In this document: piece after piece, positions 8,692-17,397 of the stretch | Layout: the number at the start of each line of letters is the position of its first letter | Numbering within the stretch: the stretch's first letter is position 1 | Assembly (NCBI GenBank): GCA_000016765.1 | Contig: CP000699.1 | Span: 992,001-1,056,000, forward strand | Reading direction: 5' to 3' | Source of the DNA: Rhizorhabdus wittichii RW1 | Lineage (GTDB): Bacteria; Pseudomonadota; Alphaproteobacteria; Sphingomonadales; Sphingomonadaceae | Length of the DNA: 64,000 nucleotides | The notes under the pieces: model-generated | The model's database searches: none | What the model was told of the DNA's origin: nothing | Seen by the model: the letters and a program-made list of their open reading frames with translations, nothing else | Position numbers and translations under genes: made by a program

Positions 8692-8752
8692 TGTGGATCG
8701 GCGTGCAAAAAGGACCCCGTTAGCGGGGTGATCGGCGTCTAAAAGGGACCCC
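8692..8752 (+). repeat. IS21 left terminal repeats (two copies)
   Basis: Outer copy 8692-8718 and inner copy 8730-8752 share ATCGGCGT, an A-rich core and GGGACCCC. Between them GTTAGC is flanked by complementary CCCC/GGGG, a small stem (about 8714-8727). Repeated IstA-binding sites at the ends are normal for the family. Confidence 0.8.
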
Positions 8753-8803
8753 TCATTTCGATGGTTTAAGCAGCCGGCTGGATTTTCAGGCGGCGAGATC
8801 GGG

Positions 8804-10318
8804 ATGTTGATTTTGGAGACAGTGGTTCGGATTCGGCGCGAGTATGCCGGCGGCAAGGCGATCAAGGCGATCGCGCGGGATTTGCATGTGTCGCGGAAGG
8901 TGATCCGCAAGGCGATCCGGGCGCCGGAAGGCGCATTCGACTATCAGCGCAAGGTTCAGCCACTGCCTAGGATCGGGCCGTTTCAGGATCGCCTGAACAC
9001 ACTGCTGGAAGAGAACGAGGTGCGCGGCAGGCGCGAGCGACTGCGGATGACGCGGATACATGATCTGCTGGAGCGCGAAGGTTTTGAGGGTTCCTACGAT
9101 GCCGTTCGGCGCTACGCGGCGCGCTGGAAGGCCGACCGGCGCAAGGATGCCGGCGATGGTGTCACCGCCTTCATCCCGCTGATGTTCAAGCCGGGCGAGG
9201 CCTACCAGTTCGACTGGAGCCATGAGGATGTGGAGATCGCCGGCAAGCCGATGCGCGTGAAGGTTGCGCATATGCGGCTGTGTGCATCGCGGGCGGTCTA
9301 TGTCCGGGCCTATCCGCGCGAGAGTCAGGAGATGCTGTTCGACGCGCATGCGCGCGGCTTTGCTTTCTTCGGCGGCGTGCCGGGCCGCGGCATCTACGAT
9401 AATATGAAGACGGCGGTGACGAGCGTGTTCACGGGGAAGGAGCGGGTCTTCAACCGGCGGTTCCTGATCATGACCGACCATTATATGGTCGAGCCCACCG
9501 CCTGCTCGCCGGCGGCGGGATGGGAGAAGGGCCAGGTCGAGAACCAGGTGCAGACGATCCGGGGCCGCTTCTTCCAACCCCGGTTGCGGTTCGCCAGCCT
9601 CGACGAGCTCAATGGCTGGCTGGAGGCCGAGTGCCAGCGCTGGGCGGAACGACAGGCACACCCGGAACAGGGCGAGCTGACCGTGGCGCAGGCGCTGGAG
9701 ATCGAGCGATCGGCACTGCAGCCGATGCTGGGACCGTTCGACGGCTTTAACGAGAGCGAGCATGCGGTGACGGGCACCTGCCTGATCAGCTTCGATCGCA
9801 ACCGCTACTCGGTTCTCTCGACGGTGGCGCGGCGGACGGTGCAGGTCCGGGCCTATGCCGACCGCATTGTCGTGCGCTGCGGCGAGGAGGTTGTCGCCGA
9901 GCATCCCCGCTACTTCGGGCGCAACCGCACGATCTATGACCCCTGGCATTATCTGCCGGTACTGGCCCGCAAGCCCGGAGCGCTGCGGAACGGCGCGCCC
10001 TTCCAGGACTGGGATCTGCCGCCGGCGCTGGCGCGCCTGCGCCGCAAGCTTGGCAATGGCGACGATGCCGACCGCCGGTTCGTCCGTGTGCTGTCGGCCG
10101 TGCTGACCGATGGTCTGGAGCCGGTCGAAGCGGCCGTCCGCGAGGCATTGGCGACCGGCACGGCGAGCGACGACCTGATCCTCAACATCCTGGCGCGGCG
10201 CCGCGAACCGCCGCGACCGCTCACCATCATCACCTCCGAAGACAGCGCCTTGCGCCATCCGCCGATCGCCGACTGCGCCCGTTACGACCAGCTGAGGACC
10301 TTCGATGCAGCGGCATGA
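8804..10318 (+). CDS. istA: IS21 transposase IstA
   Basis: 504 residues. The N terminus is a helix-turn-helix ([20 protein letters not shown]) that binds the terminal repeats. The DDE catalytic core has Asp in [10 protein letters not shown], Asp in [10 protein letters not shown] and Glu in [10 protein letters not shown]. The C-terminal region is the usual IstA beta-barrel part. It overlaps the istB start by 14 bases. The frame is complete, so the element may still be able to transpose. Confidence 0.95.
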   Translation: MLILETVVRIRREYAGGKAIKAIARDLHVSRKVIRKAIRAPEGAFDYQRKVQPLPRIGPFQDRLNTLLEENEVRGRRERLRMTRIHDLLEREGFEGSYDAVRRYAARWKADRRKDAGDGVTAFIPLMFKPGEAYQFDWSHEDVEIAGKPMRVKVAHMRLCASRAVYVRAYPRESQEMLFDAHARGFAFFGGVPGRGIYDNMKTAVTSVFTGKERVFNRRFLIMTDHYMVEPTACSPAAGWEKGQVENQVQTIRGRFFQPRLRFASLDELNGWLEAECQRWAERQAHPEQGELTVAQALEIERSALQPMLGPFDGFNESEHAVTGTCLISFDRNRYSVLSTVARRTVQVRAYADRIVVRCGEEVVAEHPRYFGRNRTIYDPWHYLPVLARKPGALRNGAPFQDWDLPPALARLRRKLGNGDDADRRFVRVLSAVLTDGLEPVEAAVREALATGTASDDLILNILARRREPPRPLTIITSEDSALRHPPIADCARYDQLRTFDAAA

Positions 10319-11033
10319 CATGATCGAGGCGATGCGCGGGCTTGGGCTCAAGGGCATGGCGGGCGCGTTCGACGATGCGGTCACCACCGGCCTTCAGCGC
10401 CAGCGCACCACGATGGAGATACTGACCGACCTTCTGCGCGCGGAAGCAACACATCGCCATGCTGCCTCGATCCGATACCGGATGGCGGCCGCCCGGCTGC
10501 CGGTCGTGAAGGATATCGATGCGTTCCGGTTCGAGGGCACGCCGATCAACGAGGGGCTGGTGCGTTCGCTGCACAGTGGCGCGTTCCTGCCCGCTCGGCG
10601 CAACATCGTCCTGGTCGGCGGCACGGGCACCGGCAAAACCCACCTGGCCATCGCCATCGCCGCCAATGTCGTTCGCTCGGGTGCGCGAGGCCGCTACTTC
10701 AACACCGTCGATCTGGTGACCCGCCTCGAAGAGGAGGCCAGGATCGGCAAGAGCGGCGCTCTCGCCGCCCAGCTATCCCGACTCGACCTGATCGTGCTCG
10801 ACGAACTGGGATATCTGCCGTTCGCCCGCTCGGGCGGCCAGTTGCTGTTCCACCTGATCAGCAAGCTCTACGAGCAGACCAGCGTCATCATCACCACCAA
10901 CCTCGCGTTCGGCGAATGGCCCACCGTGTTCGGCGATCCCAAGATGACCACCGCGCTCCTTGATCGCGTCACCCACCATTGCGACATCGTCGAGACCGGC
11001 AATGACAGCTGGCGCTTCAAAAACCGCAGCTGA
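10305..11033 (+). CDS. istB: IS21 helper ATPase IstB
   Basis: 242-residue AAA+ ATPase of the DnaC/IstB family that assembles on target DNA and activates IstA. Walker A is GGTGTGKTH (about residues 105-112), Walker B is [11 protein letters not shown], and the arginine-finger-containing C terminus ends [18 protein letters not shown]. Start ATG 10305 lies inside the istA 3' end, so translation is probably coupled. Confidence 0.95.
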   Translation: MQRHDMIEAMRGLGLKGMAGAFDDAVTTGLQRQRTTMEILTDLLRAEATHRHAASIRYRMAAARLPVVKDIDAFRFEGTPINEGLVRSLHSGAFLPARRNIVLVGGTGTGKTHLAIAIAANVVRSGARGRYFNTVDLVTRLEEEARIGKSGALAAQLSRLDLIVLDELGYLPFARSGGQLLFHLISKLYEQTSVIITTNLAFGEWPTVFGDPKMTTALLDRVTHHCDIVETGNDSWRFKNRS

Positions 11034-11063
11034 TCGCCCCCACCGACCTCCGATTAAAAGATG

Positions 11064-11124
11064 CTTTGCGCTGCGCGCGCCTCCGGTCGGGCTCCGCCCT
11101 CCCTACGCCGCGCGCAGCGCAAAG
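11064..11124. terminator. 16-bp perfect inverted repeat downstream of istB
   Basis: CTTTGCGCTGCGCGCG at 11064-11079 is exactly complementary to 11109-11124, with a 29-nt loop. It lies 30 bp after the istB stop, inside the IS, and could end transcription or block readthrough. No T-run follows the stem. Confidence 0.5.
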
Positions 11125-11158
11125 GCGCGTGTCCGATCAACCTTGCGCCATCGTGAAA

Positions 11159-11210
11159 GGGGGTCCCTTTTGCGCGCCGATAGGGGGTCCCGTTTGCACG
11201 CCGATTGACA
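11159..11210 (-). repeat. IS21 right terminal repeats (two copies)
   Basis: Outer copy 11183-11210 and inner copy 11159-11181 read, on the minus strand, ATCGGCG(T/C)GCAAA followed by GGGACCCCC, matching the left-end copies in inverted orientation. Confidence 0.8.
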
Positions 11211-11300
11211 CCCGCGCGGATGGTGGATTATATCCTGAGCCGGCCGAACTGGCTGCGCCGGGAGGACGGATTGGGGATCGCTGGCGAGGGGAGGATTTGA
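11211..11300 (+). pseudogene. Truncated 3' end of an unidentified gene next to the IS
   Basis: From the IS boundary an open frame runs 29 codons (P-A-R-M-V-D-Y-I-L-S-R-P-N-W-L-R-R...) to TGA at 11298-11300, one base before the next ATG. The tight join to the alpha/beta-hydrolase gene suggests the last codons of an upstream cistron of the same operon, cut by the IS event. The fragment is too short to name. The ribosome site of the next gene (GGGGAGG near 11288-11294) lies within it. Confidence 0.45.
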
Positions 11301-11301
11301 G

Positions 11302-12063
11302 ATGGCATTTACGGAGTTCAACGGGTCGAGCCTCTATTATGAGGTGCTGGGAGACGGCGATCCGATCCTGCTGATCCATGGCGCGGCGGTATCGGGGCTG
11401 TGGTTCGGCGACCTTCCGGCCCGGCTGGCCGAGACCCATCGCGTGATCATGCCCGACCTGCGCGGGCTGGGGCGCAGCCAGCGCGTCGAGGCGCTCGCGG
11501 GGCCAAGGGCCTGGGTCGAGGACATGTGGCACGTCATGGACGTGGCCGGCGTGGCCTCCGCCCATGTCATGGGCTGCTCGCTCGGCTCGCGCATCGCCGC
11601 GCGCATGGCCATCGAGAAGCCCGACCGGGTCCGCACCCTCACCGTCGACGCCCCGATCATCGGCCTCAGCGCCCATGGCAACAACTCGCTCGGCACCGTC
11701 TTCGGCGAGGTCGACGAGGACAGCGACCAGGCCCGCGAATGGGCCCAGCTCCATGGTCCCGACTGGCGCGAGGTCGTCGCCTTCTACGGTCGCGCCCGCG
11801 CCACCCCCGGCCTCCAGGACTATCTCACCGTCCGCGACGAGCTCGCCGACATCGCCATGCCGACCCTCATCTGCCGCGGCGACCTCGACGATCCGGTCCA
11901 TCCGCTCGAAGCCTCCTTCATCTGGCACAAGCAGACGCCGCGCACCGAGCTGTTCGTCGCGCCAGGCATGACCCAGTCCTCCGTCATGCTCGAACGCAAG
12001 GACGACTTCCTCGCCGCCTTCGCCGCCTTCCTCCAGCGCAACGACAAGGACGGGGCAGCATGA
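11302..12063 (+). CDS. Alpha/beta hydrolase lacking the usual catalytic histidine
   Basis: 253 residues of the MhpC/BphD-like alpha/beta-hydrolase fold. The oxyanion-side LLIHGAAVSG, the nucleophile elbow G-C-S93-L-G and the acid in RGDLDDP (Asp196/197) are present. The loop that normally carries the catalytic His (as in PDAGHxPxxE) here reads APGMTQSSVMLER, with Gln225 in the histidine place; no other His sits nearby. Position in front of a hydratase and a decarboxylase of the meta-cleavage route suggests a ring-fission-product hydrolase or a non-hydrolytic relative. The stop overlaps the next start by four bases (ATGA). Confidence 0.85.
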   Translation: MAFTEFNGSSLYYEVLGDGDPILLIHGAAVSGLWFGDLPARLAETHRVIMPDLRGLGRSQRVEALAGPRAWVEDMWHVMDVAGVASAHVMGCSLGSRIAARMAIEKPDRVRTLTVDAPIIGLSAHGNNSLGTVFGEVDEDSDQAREWAQLHGPDWREVVAFYGRARATPGLQDYLTVRDELADIAMPTLICRGDLDDPVHPLEASFIWHKQTPRTELFVAPGMTQSSVMLERKDDFLAAFAAFLQRNDKDGAA

Positions 12064-12893
12064 GCGACGAACATTCGCGCCTCGCCCCATCGGCGATCGA
12101 GCGGTGCGCGCTTAGGCTGCGCGAAGCCCATGGCCGGCTGGAGCCGGTCCCGCCGCTGCGGACCGAATATCCGGCCGCCCGGCTGTCCGACGCCTATGCG
12201 ATACAGGATTGCAACACGACGCATTGGCTCGATGCCGGCCGCGTCGCGGTCGGCGCCAAGATCGGCCTGACGGCGAAGGCGGTTCAGAAGCAGCTCGGCG
12301 TGGACCAGCCCGATTTCGGCATCCTGTTCGCGGACATGGAAGTGCCCGACGGCGGGGTGGTGAGCCCCGGGCGGCTCATCCAGCCCAAGGTCGAAGGCGA
12401 GATCGCGTTCGTGCTCGACGCGACGCCCGATGCCGACCGCATGACGACGGCCGAGCTGATCGACTGCGTCGCTTATGCCCTGCCCGCGCTGGAGATCGTC
12501 GACAGCCGCATCGCGAAGTGGGACATCGGCATCTTCGACACCGTTGCCGACAACGCCTCCTCGGGCCTGTTCGTCCTGGGGACGCGCCCGGTCCCGCTCG
12601 AAGCGATCGACCTGCGGCTTTGCGGCATGGTCCTCGAAAAGAACGGCGAGCCGGCCTCGTTCGGGGCGGGCGCCGCCTGCCTGGACAATCCCCTGCACGC
12701 CTTGCGCTGGCTGGCCGGGACGATGGCCCGGATCGGGCGGCCGCTCGCCGCCGGGGATATCGTCCTGTCCGGCGCGCTCGGCCCGATGGTCCCGGTCCGG
12801 GCCGGCGACCGCATCGCCATGCGGATCAACGGAATCGGGGACGTTCAGGTCCGTTTCGCCCCGGAAAGCAGCGAAGGAGCAGCGCATGGCTGA
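12060..12893 (+). CDS. 2-keto-4-pentenoate hydratase family protein
   Basis: 277 residues. The family (MhpD/DmpE/XylJ) adds water to 2-hydroxypenta-2,4-dienoate to form 4-hydroxy-2-oxovalerate in the aromatic meta-cleavage lower pathway. Seen: VGAKIGLTAKAVQKQLGV, the metal-binding VEGEIAFVL and ALEIVDSRI segments, and VADNASSGLFVLG. ATG 12060 overlaps the previous stop; the end overlaps the following start by eight bases. The next gene is a homologous but clearly different enzyme, 4-oxalocrotonate decarboxylase, which in known systems forms a complex with the hydratase. Confidence 0.9.
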   Translation: MSDEHSRLAPSAIERCALRLREAHGRLEPVPPLRTEYPAARLSDAYAIQDCNTTHWLDAGRVAVGAKIGLTAKAVQKQLGVDQPDFGILFADMEVPDGGVVSPGRLIQPKVEGEIAFVLDATPDADRMTTAELIDCVAYALPALEIVDSRIAKWDIGIFDTVADNASSGLFVLGTRPVPLEAIDLRLCGMVLEKNGEPASFGAGAACLDNPLHALRWLAGTMARIGRPLAAGDIVLSGALGPMVPVRAGDRIAMRINGIGDVQVRFAPESSEGAAHG

Positions 12894-13665
12894 TCTGCAG
12901 GCACTGGCCGAAAGGCTCGACGAAGCGCAACGCCTCGCGCGCGCCACGCCGCAACTGGAAGACGCGCTGTCGATCCTCGACGCCTATCAGGTCCAACGGG
13001 CGTTGCTGGAGCGACGCTATGCGCGCGGAGAACGTCGCGTCGGCATCAAGATGGGCTTCACCAGCCGCGCCAAGATGGTGCAGATGGGCGTCAGCGAGAT
13101 GATCTGGGGCCGCCTGACCGACGGCATGATGGTGGAAGAAGGCGGTACGGTCGATTTCGATCGATATGTCCACCCGCGGGTCGAGCCCGAAATCGCCTTC
13201 ATCCTCAAGAGGGACCTGCCCGGCCCGGTGACGCTGGCGGGTGCCGCCGCGGCGGTGGAGGCGATCGCCCCAGCGCTCGAGATCATCGACTCCCGCTACA
13301 AGGACTTCCGCTTCTCGGTCACCGACGTCGTCGCCGACAACAGCTCGTCGTCGTCCTTCGTCGTCGGCCCCTGGTCCACGCCTTCGACGAACGTCTCGAA
13401 CGTCGGGATGATCATGTCCGTCAATGGCGAGCCGAAGCAAATCGGTTCGAGCGCCGCCATCCTCGGCAGCCCGCTTCGCTCGCTCGTGGCGGCGGCAAGG
13501 CTCGCCTCCGAAGCCGGCGAGTCGTTGAGAGCCGGAGACGTGATCCTGGCGGGCGGCGCGACCGCCGCCGAGGCCCTGTCACCCGGCGATCATATTCGCC
13601 TCGAGGTGCAAGGCCTCGGGATCGCCGAGTTCACCGTCGGCAGGACGGGCGCAGCTTCGGGTTGA
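12886..13665 (+). CDS. 4-oxalocrotonate decarboxylase (DmpH/XylI-type)
   Basis: 259 residues of the same fold as the preceding hydratase. KMGFTSRAKMVQMGV, HPRVEPEIAFIL and especially SRYKDFRFSVTDVVADNSSS match decarboxylases that convert 2-oxo-3-hexenedioate to 2-hydroxypentadienoate. GAAGGAGC at 12873-12880 precedes ATG 12886. Hydratase and decarboxylase side by side argue for the oxalocrotonate branch of meta-cleavage, but no tautomerase, semialdehyde dehydrogenase or extradiol dioxygenase is in the window. Confidence 0.86.
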   Translation: MADLQALAERLDEAQRLARATPQLEDALSILDAYQVQRALLERRYARGERRVGIKMGFTSRAKMVQMGVSEMIWGRLTDGMMVEEGGTVDFDRYVHPRVEPEIAFILKRDLPGPVTLAGAAAAVEAIAPALEIIDSRYKDFRFSVTDVVADNSSSSSFVVGPWSTPSTNVSNVGMIMSVNGEPKQIGSSAAILGSPLRSLVAAARLASEAGESLRAGDVILAGGATAAEALSPGDHIRLEVQGLGIAEFTVGRTGAASG

Positions 13666-13690
13666 GGATCGGCATCGCGGCGACTGCGCA

Positions 13691-13724
13691 CATCGGCGCC
13701 GGTACATTCGGCATCGGCGCCGGT
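13691..13724. repeat. 13-bp direct repeat between converging genes
   Basis: CATCGGCGCCGGT occurs at 13691-13703 and 13712-13724. Each copy holds the palindrome GGCGCC, so alternative hairpins are possible. It lies in the 67-bp gap between the decarboxylase and the converging amidohydrolase. Confidence 0.4.
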
Positions 13725-13732
13725 TTGCGGAT

Positions 13733-15049
13733 TTATTGCGCGGCCGCGCTCCAGGGCTTCACCACGTCGCCGCCCTTCATCACGAAGCGCACGCGCTCCA
13801 GTTCGGTGACGTCGGACAGCGGATCGCCCGATACCGCGATGATGTCGGCATAGCGCCCGGCCTGCACCGAGCCGACATCGGCCTTGGCGCCCAGCAGTTC
13901 GGCGGCGTTCACCGTCGCGGCACGGATCGTCTCCATCGGCGGCATGCCGGCCGCGACCATCAGCGCGAACTCCTTGCCGTTGGTGCCGTGCGGGGCCATG
14001 CCCTGATCGGTCCCGAAGGCGATCTTGACGCCGGCCTTGTAGGCCGCGCCGAGATTGCGGAGCGTGATCGGACCGACCTCCAGCGCCTTCTTCGCCGACG
14101 AAGGCGGCAGCGATTCCGGGTGCGCCTTGGCGACCTTCACCACCGTGTCCGCCACCAGCAGCGTCGGCACCAGCCAGGTGCCGTGCTCCTTCATCACCTT
14201 GTACGCCTCGGCATCGCCGAACGAGCCATGCTCGATCGAATCGACGCCCAGCGCGGAGGCGCGGACGATGGCGTTCTGGCCGTGGGCGTGGGCGGCGACG
14301 CGCATGCCCAGATTATGGGCAGTATCGACGATCGCCTTGATCTCGGCGTCGCTCATCAGGGTGACGTTGGGATCGTCGCCGATGCTGAGGACCCCGCCGC
14401 TGGGCATGATCTTGATCAGGTCGACGCCGTCGCGGTGCATCTCGCGGACGATGCGCACCGCCGCCTCGGGGCCGTCGACGACCTTGTTCTCGCTGTGCAG
14501 GTCGAGGTCGGTGCGGATGCCGTTGCGCGGATCGCCATGACCGCCGCTGGGGCCGAGCGGATAGCCCGAAACCCACAGGCGCGGGCCGGAAATCTCGCCG
14601 CTCTTGATCGCGCGCTTCAGCGCGACGACGACGTCGGTGTCGCCGCCGACGTCGCGCACCGAGGTGAAGCCGGCATCGAGGGTGCGCTTCACATAGGCGA
14701 CCGACTCATAGGCGGTGTCGAGATTGTTGGTGGTGAAGCGCTCGGCGATGGGATTCTTGCCGGTATATTGGCCGGTGATGTGATCGTGCATGTCGATCAG
14801 CCCCGGCAGCACCGTCGCCGAGGAGAGATCGACCACCTCGGCGCCGGCCGGCGTCACGAAGCCGTCCTGCACGGCCGTGATCCGGTCGTCGTGGATCAGG
14901 ATGGAGACCTTGTCCCGCGGCTTGGCGGAGACGCCGTCGATCAGATGGCCGGCATGGACCACGACGTCGCGCGCGAGCGCCGCCGTCGACGTCGCGCACA
15001 GGGCCAGCGCCGCGACGCGCAGCAGGCGGGAGGAAAGGAAACCAGCCAT
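13733..15049 (-). CDS. Exported metal-dependent amidohydrolase (prolidase-like)
   Basis: 438 residues. A signal peptide (LLRVAALALCATSTAALA) precedes an amidohydrolase-superfamily barrel. Metal ligands are visible: H88-D-H90 in GLIDMHDHITG, the lysine expected to be carboxylated in LIKIMPSGG, His in AHAHG and SIEHGS, and Asp in FGTDQG. The C terminus (AGRYADIIAVSGDPL) is the usual closing beta sandwich. Related secreted enzymes act as Xaa-Pro or Xaa-Arg/Lys dipeptidases. The start is ATG 15049 near GGAGGAAAGG-like purines and the family-typical signal peptide. A terminator separates it from the TBDR upstream, so it may be transcribed at a lower level or by its own promoter. Confidence 0.88.
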   Translation of the reverse strand: MAGFLSSRLLRVAALALCATSTAALARDVVVHAGHLIDGVSAKPRDKVSILIHDDRITAVQDGFVTPAGAEVVDLSSATVLPGLIDMHDHITGQYTGKNPIAERFTTNNLDTAYESVAYVKRTLDAGFTSVRDVGGDTDVVVALKRAIKSGEISGPRLWVSGYPLGPSGGHGDPRNGIRTDLDLHSENKVVDGPEAAVRIVREMHRDGVDLIKIMPSGGVLSIGDDPNVTLMSDAEIKAIVDTAHNLGMRVAAHAHGQNAIVRASALGVDSIEHGSFGDAEAYKVMKEHGTWLVPTLLVADTVVKVAKAHPESLPPSSAKKALEVGPITLRNLGAAYKAGVKIAFGTDQGMAPHGTNGKEFALMVAAGMPPMETIRAATVNAAELLGAKADVGSVQAGRYADIIAVSGDPLSDVTELERVRFVMKGGDVVKPWSAAAQ

Positions 15050-15061
15050 GGAAACTCCGGG

Positions 15062-15097
15062 AAAAAGAGGGCGGCGGCGCCTCGGGAGACGCCGCCG
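15062..15097 (-). terminator. Intrinsic terminator after the TBDR at 15106-17397
   Basis: On the minus strand CGGCGGCG (15097-15090) pairs perfectly with CGCCGCCG (15079-15072) around a 10-nt loop and is followed by CCCTCTTTTT (15071-15062). This stem plus T-run fits rho-independent termination between the receptor and the amidohydrolase. Confidence 0.7.
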
Positions 15098-15105
15098 TCG
15101 CGGGA

Positions 15106-17397
15106 TCAGAACCTGGTGCGGACGTTGACGCCGATGGTGCGCGGCGCGGCGCTGTTCACCAGCGTCCGCCCGACCGCGATCGCGCTCGACTGCGACCGGG
15201 TGATCGCCGTGTCGTCGAGCAGGTTGGTGACGAACAGATAGGCGCCCCACTTGTTGTCCGGTCCTTCGACGCCGAGGCGCGCGTTCACGAGCTGATAGGA
15301 GTCGATCTTGCGCGTGAAGGTGCCGGTGGGCCGGAAGTCCGAATAGGAGCCGCCGACCGTGTTGCCGTCGATCCGGGCGAAGCCGGACAGCGTGTCGGTC
15401 AGCGCCCAGACATATTGCGCCCCGATGCCTGCCGAGAATTTCGGCACATAGGGAATCCGGTCGCCCTTCAGGCCCGGCGCGCTGACATTGGCGTTGCTCT
15501 GGTTCTCGCGCAGCTTGGCATCGATGTAGGACGCGTTGCCCGTGATCGTGAAGCCGGCCGTCGGACGGATGGTCGCTTCCAGCTCGGCGCCGCGGACGCG
15601 TGCCTTGCCGGCATTGGTGATGAACGAGAAGGCGCCGTTCGGGGTGCGCCCGGTGATCTGCATGTCGCTCCAGTCGATCTGGAAGACATCGACGTTGAGG
15701 AGCAGCTTGCGATCGAACAGCGTGTTCTTGAAACCGACCTCATAGTTCCACAGGCTGTCCGACTTGTAGGGCGTCAGCTCCTGCGCCAGGCCGATGACCT
15801 GGTTGGCGCCGCCGGGGCGGAAGCCCTGCGCCGCTTCGGCGTAGAAGAGGACGTTGTCGGTGACCTTGTAGGACCCGTTGAACTTGAAGACGGTGCCGTC
15901 CTCCTTCGACTTGACGAAGGAGAGCGGGCGGACGACCGCGCCCACCAGGATCGACCCGATCGTCGTCTGGCCGCTGATGTCCTTGTTGTAGCGGAAATAA
16001 CGGCCGCCGGCCGTCAGGTTGAGCCGATCGGTGACGTCGTAGGAGAACTCGCCGAAGGCCGCGACCTGCCGCAGGCTGTCGTCGATGAAGCGGACCGTGG
16101 CGATCTGCTGCGGCTCGATGATCGCGCCGCTGACCGGATCGGCATTGCTCTGCGGATTGGCGACCGAGGTGTCGCGATCCGAATAGAAGCCGCCGACCGT
16201 CCAGTTGAGCGGACCGCTGCCGTCCGAGCTGAGCCGCAGTTCGGCGGTCCAGCTCTTCATCGTCTGCTGCGGGAACAGCGCCGACGTCGACTGCGAGTCG
16301 ACCAGCGCATAATAATTGTCGAGCTGGGCGGTCGAACAGGGCTGTCCGGCGCTGACGCGGGCCGCGCAGCCGGCCGGCGTGCGGGTCGACCGGATGAAGC
16401 GCGACACGTCCGACACCGAGTCGAGGTCGCGATCGAGATAGGAGACCACGCCGGTCAGGACGACGCCGCCGAAATCATAATTGGCGGTGAGGCTGTAGAG
16501 CTCGAGATTGTCGCGCACCGGCTGGCGGGTAAGCGCATCCGACTTGAACTTGCCGGAGGTCAGCGTCCAGGCGTTGGTGTCGGTCCGGCTGCGGTTGATA
16601 TAGGCCGCCGCGTCGATGGTCAGCGCCTCGGTGGGCGTGAAGCGCACCAGGAAACGGCCGCCATAGCTCTTCTGGTCGTTGATGTTCTTGATGTTCAGCG
16701 CGGTGTTGTCGATGAAGCCGTTGGCATTGCGGTAGAAGCCCACCGCGCGCACCGCGATCTTGTCGTTCACGACCGGCACGTTGACCATCGCGCTGCCTTC
16801 GTAGTTCAGGCCGCCATAGCGCGTGTCGGACAGGCTCAGATCGACGGCGCCTTCCGTGGCGAAGGTCGGCTTCTGATAGATGACGCGCAGCGTGCCGCCC
16901 ATCGATCCCGATCCGTACAGCGTGCCCTGCGGACCGCGCAGCACCTCGACGCGCTCGACGTCGAACAGCCGCAGTTCCGGGGTCGAGCCGCCGGCGTCGT
17001 TGGCGGCGCCGATCGCGCCGGTGACGGGGGTCTCGTCATAATAGGTGCCGACCGTCGGCTCGCCGGCGGCCTGGATGCCGCGGATGACGACGCGGCGGTT
17101 GGACGGGCCGCCGTCCACAAAGGCCAGGCTGGGAACCGAGGAATTGAGATCGGCGATGCTCTGCACGCCCGAATTGGCGATCGCTTCGCCGGTGACGGCG
17201 GAAATCGAGATCGGGGTATCCTGCAGGTTGGTGCTGCGCTTGAGCGCCGTCACGATGATCTCGTCGCTGCCGCTGTCGGCCGACGCGGTCGTCGCCTGAG
17301 CGAAAGCGGGGCCACCGATCCCGGCAAGGGCCGTCGCCGCCAACAGCACAAAGCGCTTGCCGCGTGCGATTTTCACCGAATGAGATTCGAAACCCAC
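15106..17397 (-). CDS. TonB-dependent receptor
   Basis: 763 residues. GTG 17397 is chosen because AGGGAG lies seven bases upstream and a signal peptide (FVLLAATALAGIGGPAFAQ) follows soon after; the frame extends 39 codons more with no matching sequence. TonB-box-like DEIIVTALKR, plug motif EVLRGPQGTLYGSGSMGGTL and the aromatic C terminus VRTRF are present, as are typical barrel strands such as LWNYEVGFKN. Divergent from the M14 peptidase gene across 572 bp and codirectional with the amidohydrolase. Probably imports peptides or peptide-like compounds; the substrate is not evident. Confidence 0.92.
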   Translation of the reverse strand: MGFESHSVKIARGKRFVLLAATALAGIGGPAFAQATTASADSGSDEIIVTALKRSTNLQDTPISISAVTGEAIANSGVQSIADLNSSVPSLAFVDGGPSNRRVVIRGIQAAGEPTVGTYYDETPVTGAIGAANDAGGSTPELRLFDVERVEVLRGPQGTLYGSGSMGGTLRVIYQKPTFATEGAVDLSLSDTRYGGLNYEGSAMVNVPVVNDKIAVRAVGFYRNANGFIDNTALNIKNINDQKSYGGRFLVRFTPTEALTIDAAAYINRSRTDTNAWTLTSGKFKSDALTRQPVRDNLELYSLTANYDFGGVVLTGVVSYLDRDLDSVSDVSRFIRSTRTPAGCAARVSAGQPCSTAQLDNYYALVDSQSTSALFPQQTMKSWTAELRLSSDGSGPLNWTVGGFYSDRDTSVANPQSNADPVSGAIIEPQQIATVRFIDDSLRQVAAFGEFSYDVTDRLNLTAGGRYFRYNKDISGQTTIGSILVGAVVRPLSFVKSKEDGTVFKFNGSYKVTDNVLFYAEAAQGFRPGGANQVIGLAQELTPYKSDSLWNYEVGFKNTLFDRKLLLNVDVFQIDWSDMQITGRTPNGAFSFITNAGKARVRGAELEATIRPTAGFTITGNASYIDAKLRENQSNANVSAPGLKGDRIPYVPKFSAGIGAQYVWALTDTLSGFARIDGNTVGGSYSDFRPTGTFTRKIDSYQLVNARLGVEGPDNKWGAYLFVTNLLDDTAITRSQSSAIAVGRTLVNSAAPRTIGVNVRTRF

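Larger units (their letters stand above)
8692..11210 (+). mobile_element. IS21-family insertion sequence
   Basis: A 2,519-bp element carrying overlapping istA and istB genes. The ends match as inverted repeats: the left end reads TGTGGATCGGCGTGCAAA and the right end (complement) TGTCAATCGGCGTGCAAA, both then running into GGGACCCC-like sequence. A second, internal copy of the ATCGGCG...GGGACCCC repeat lies inside each end, as IS21 elements often have. Bases flanking the two ends (GCCTG on the left, CCCGC on the right) do not form a target duplication, suggesting a later deletion or recombination at one side. Confidence 0.92.

Noticed and set aside
8682-11220. Target-site duplication flanking the IS21 element
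   Set aside because: The bases just outside the two ends do not match in any 4-8 bp window.
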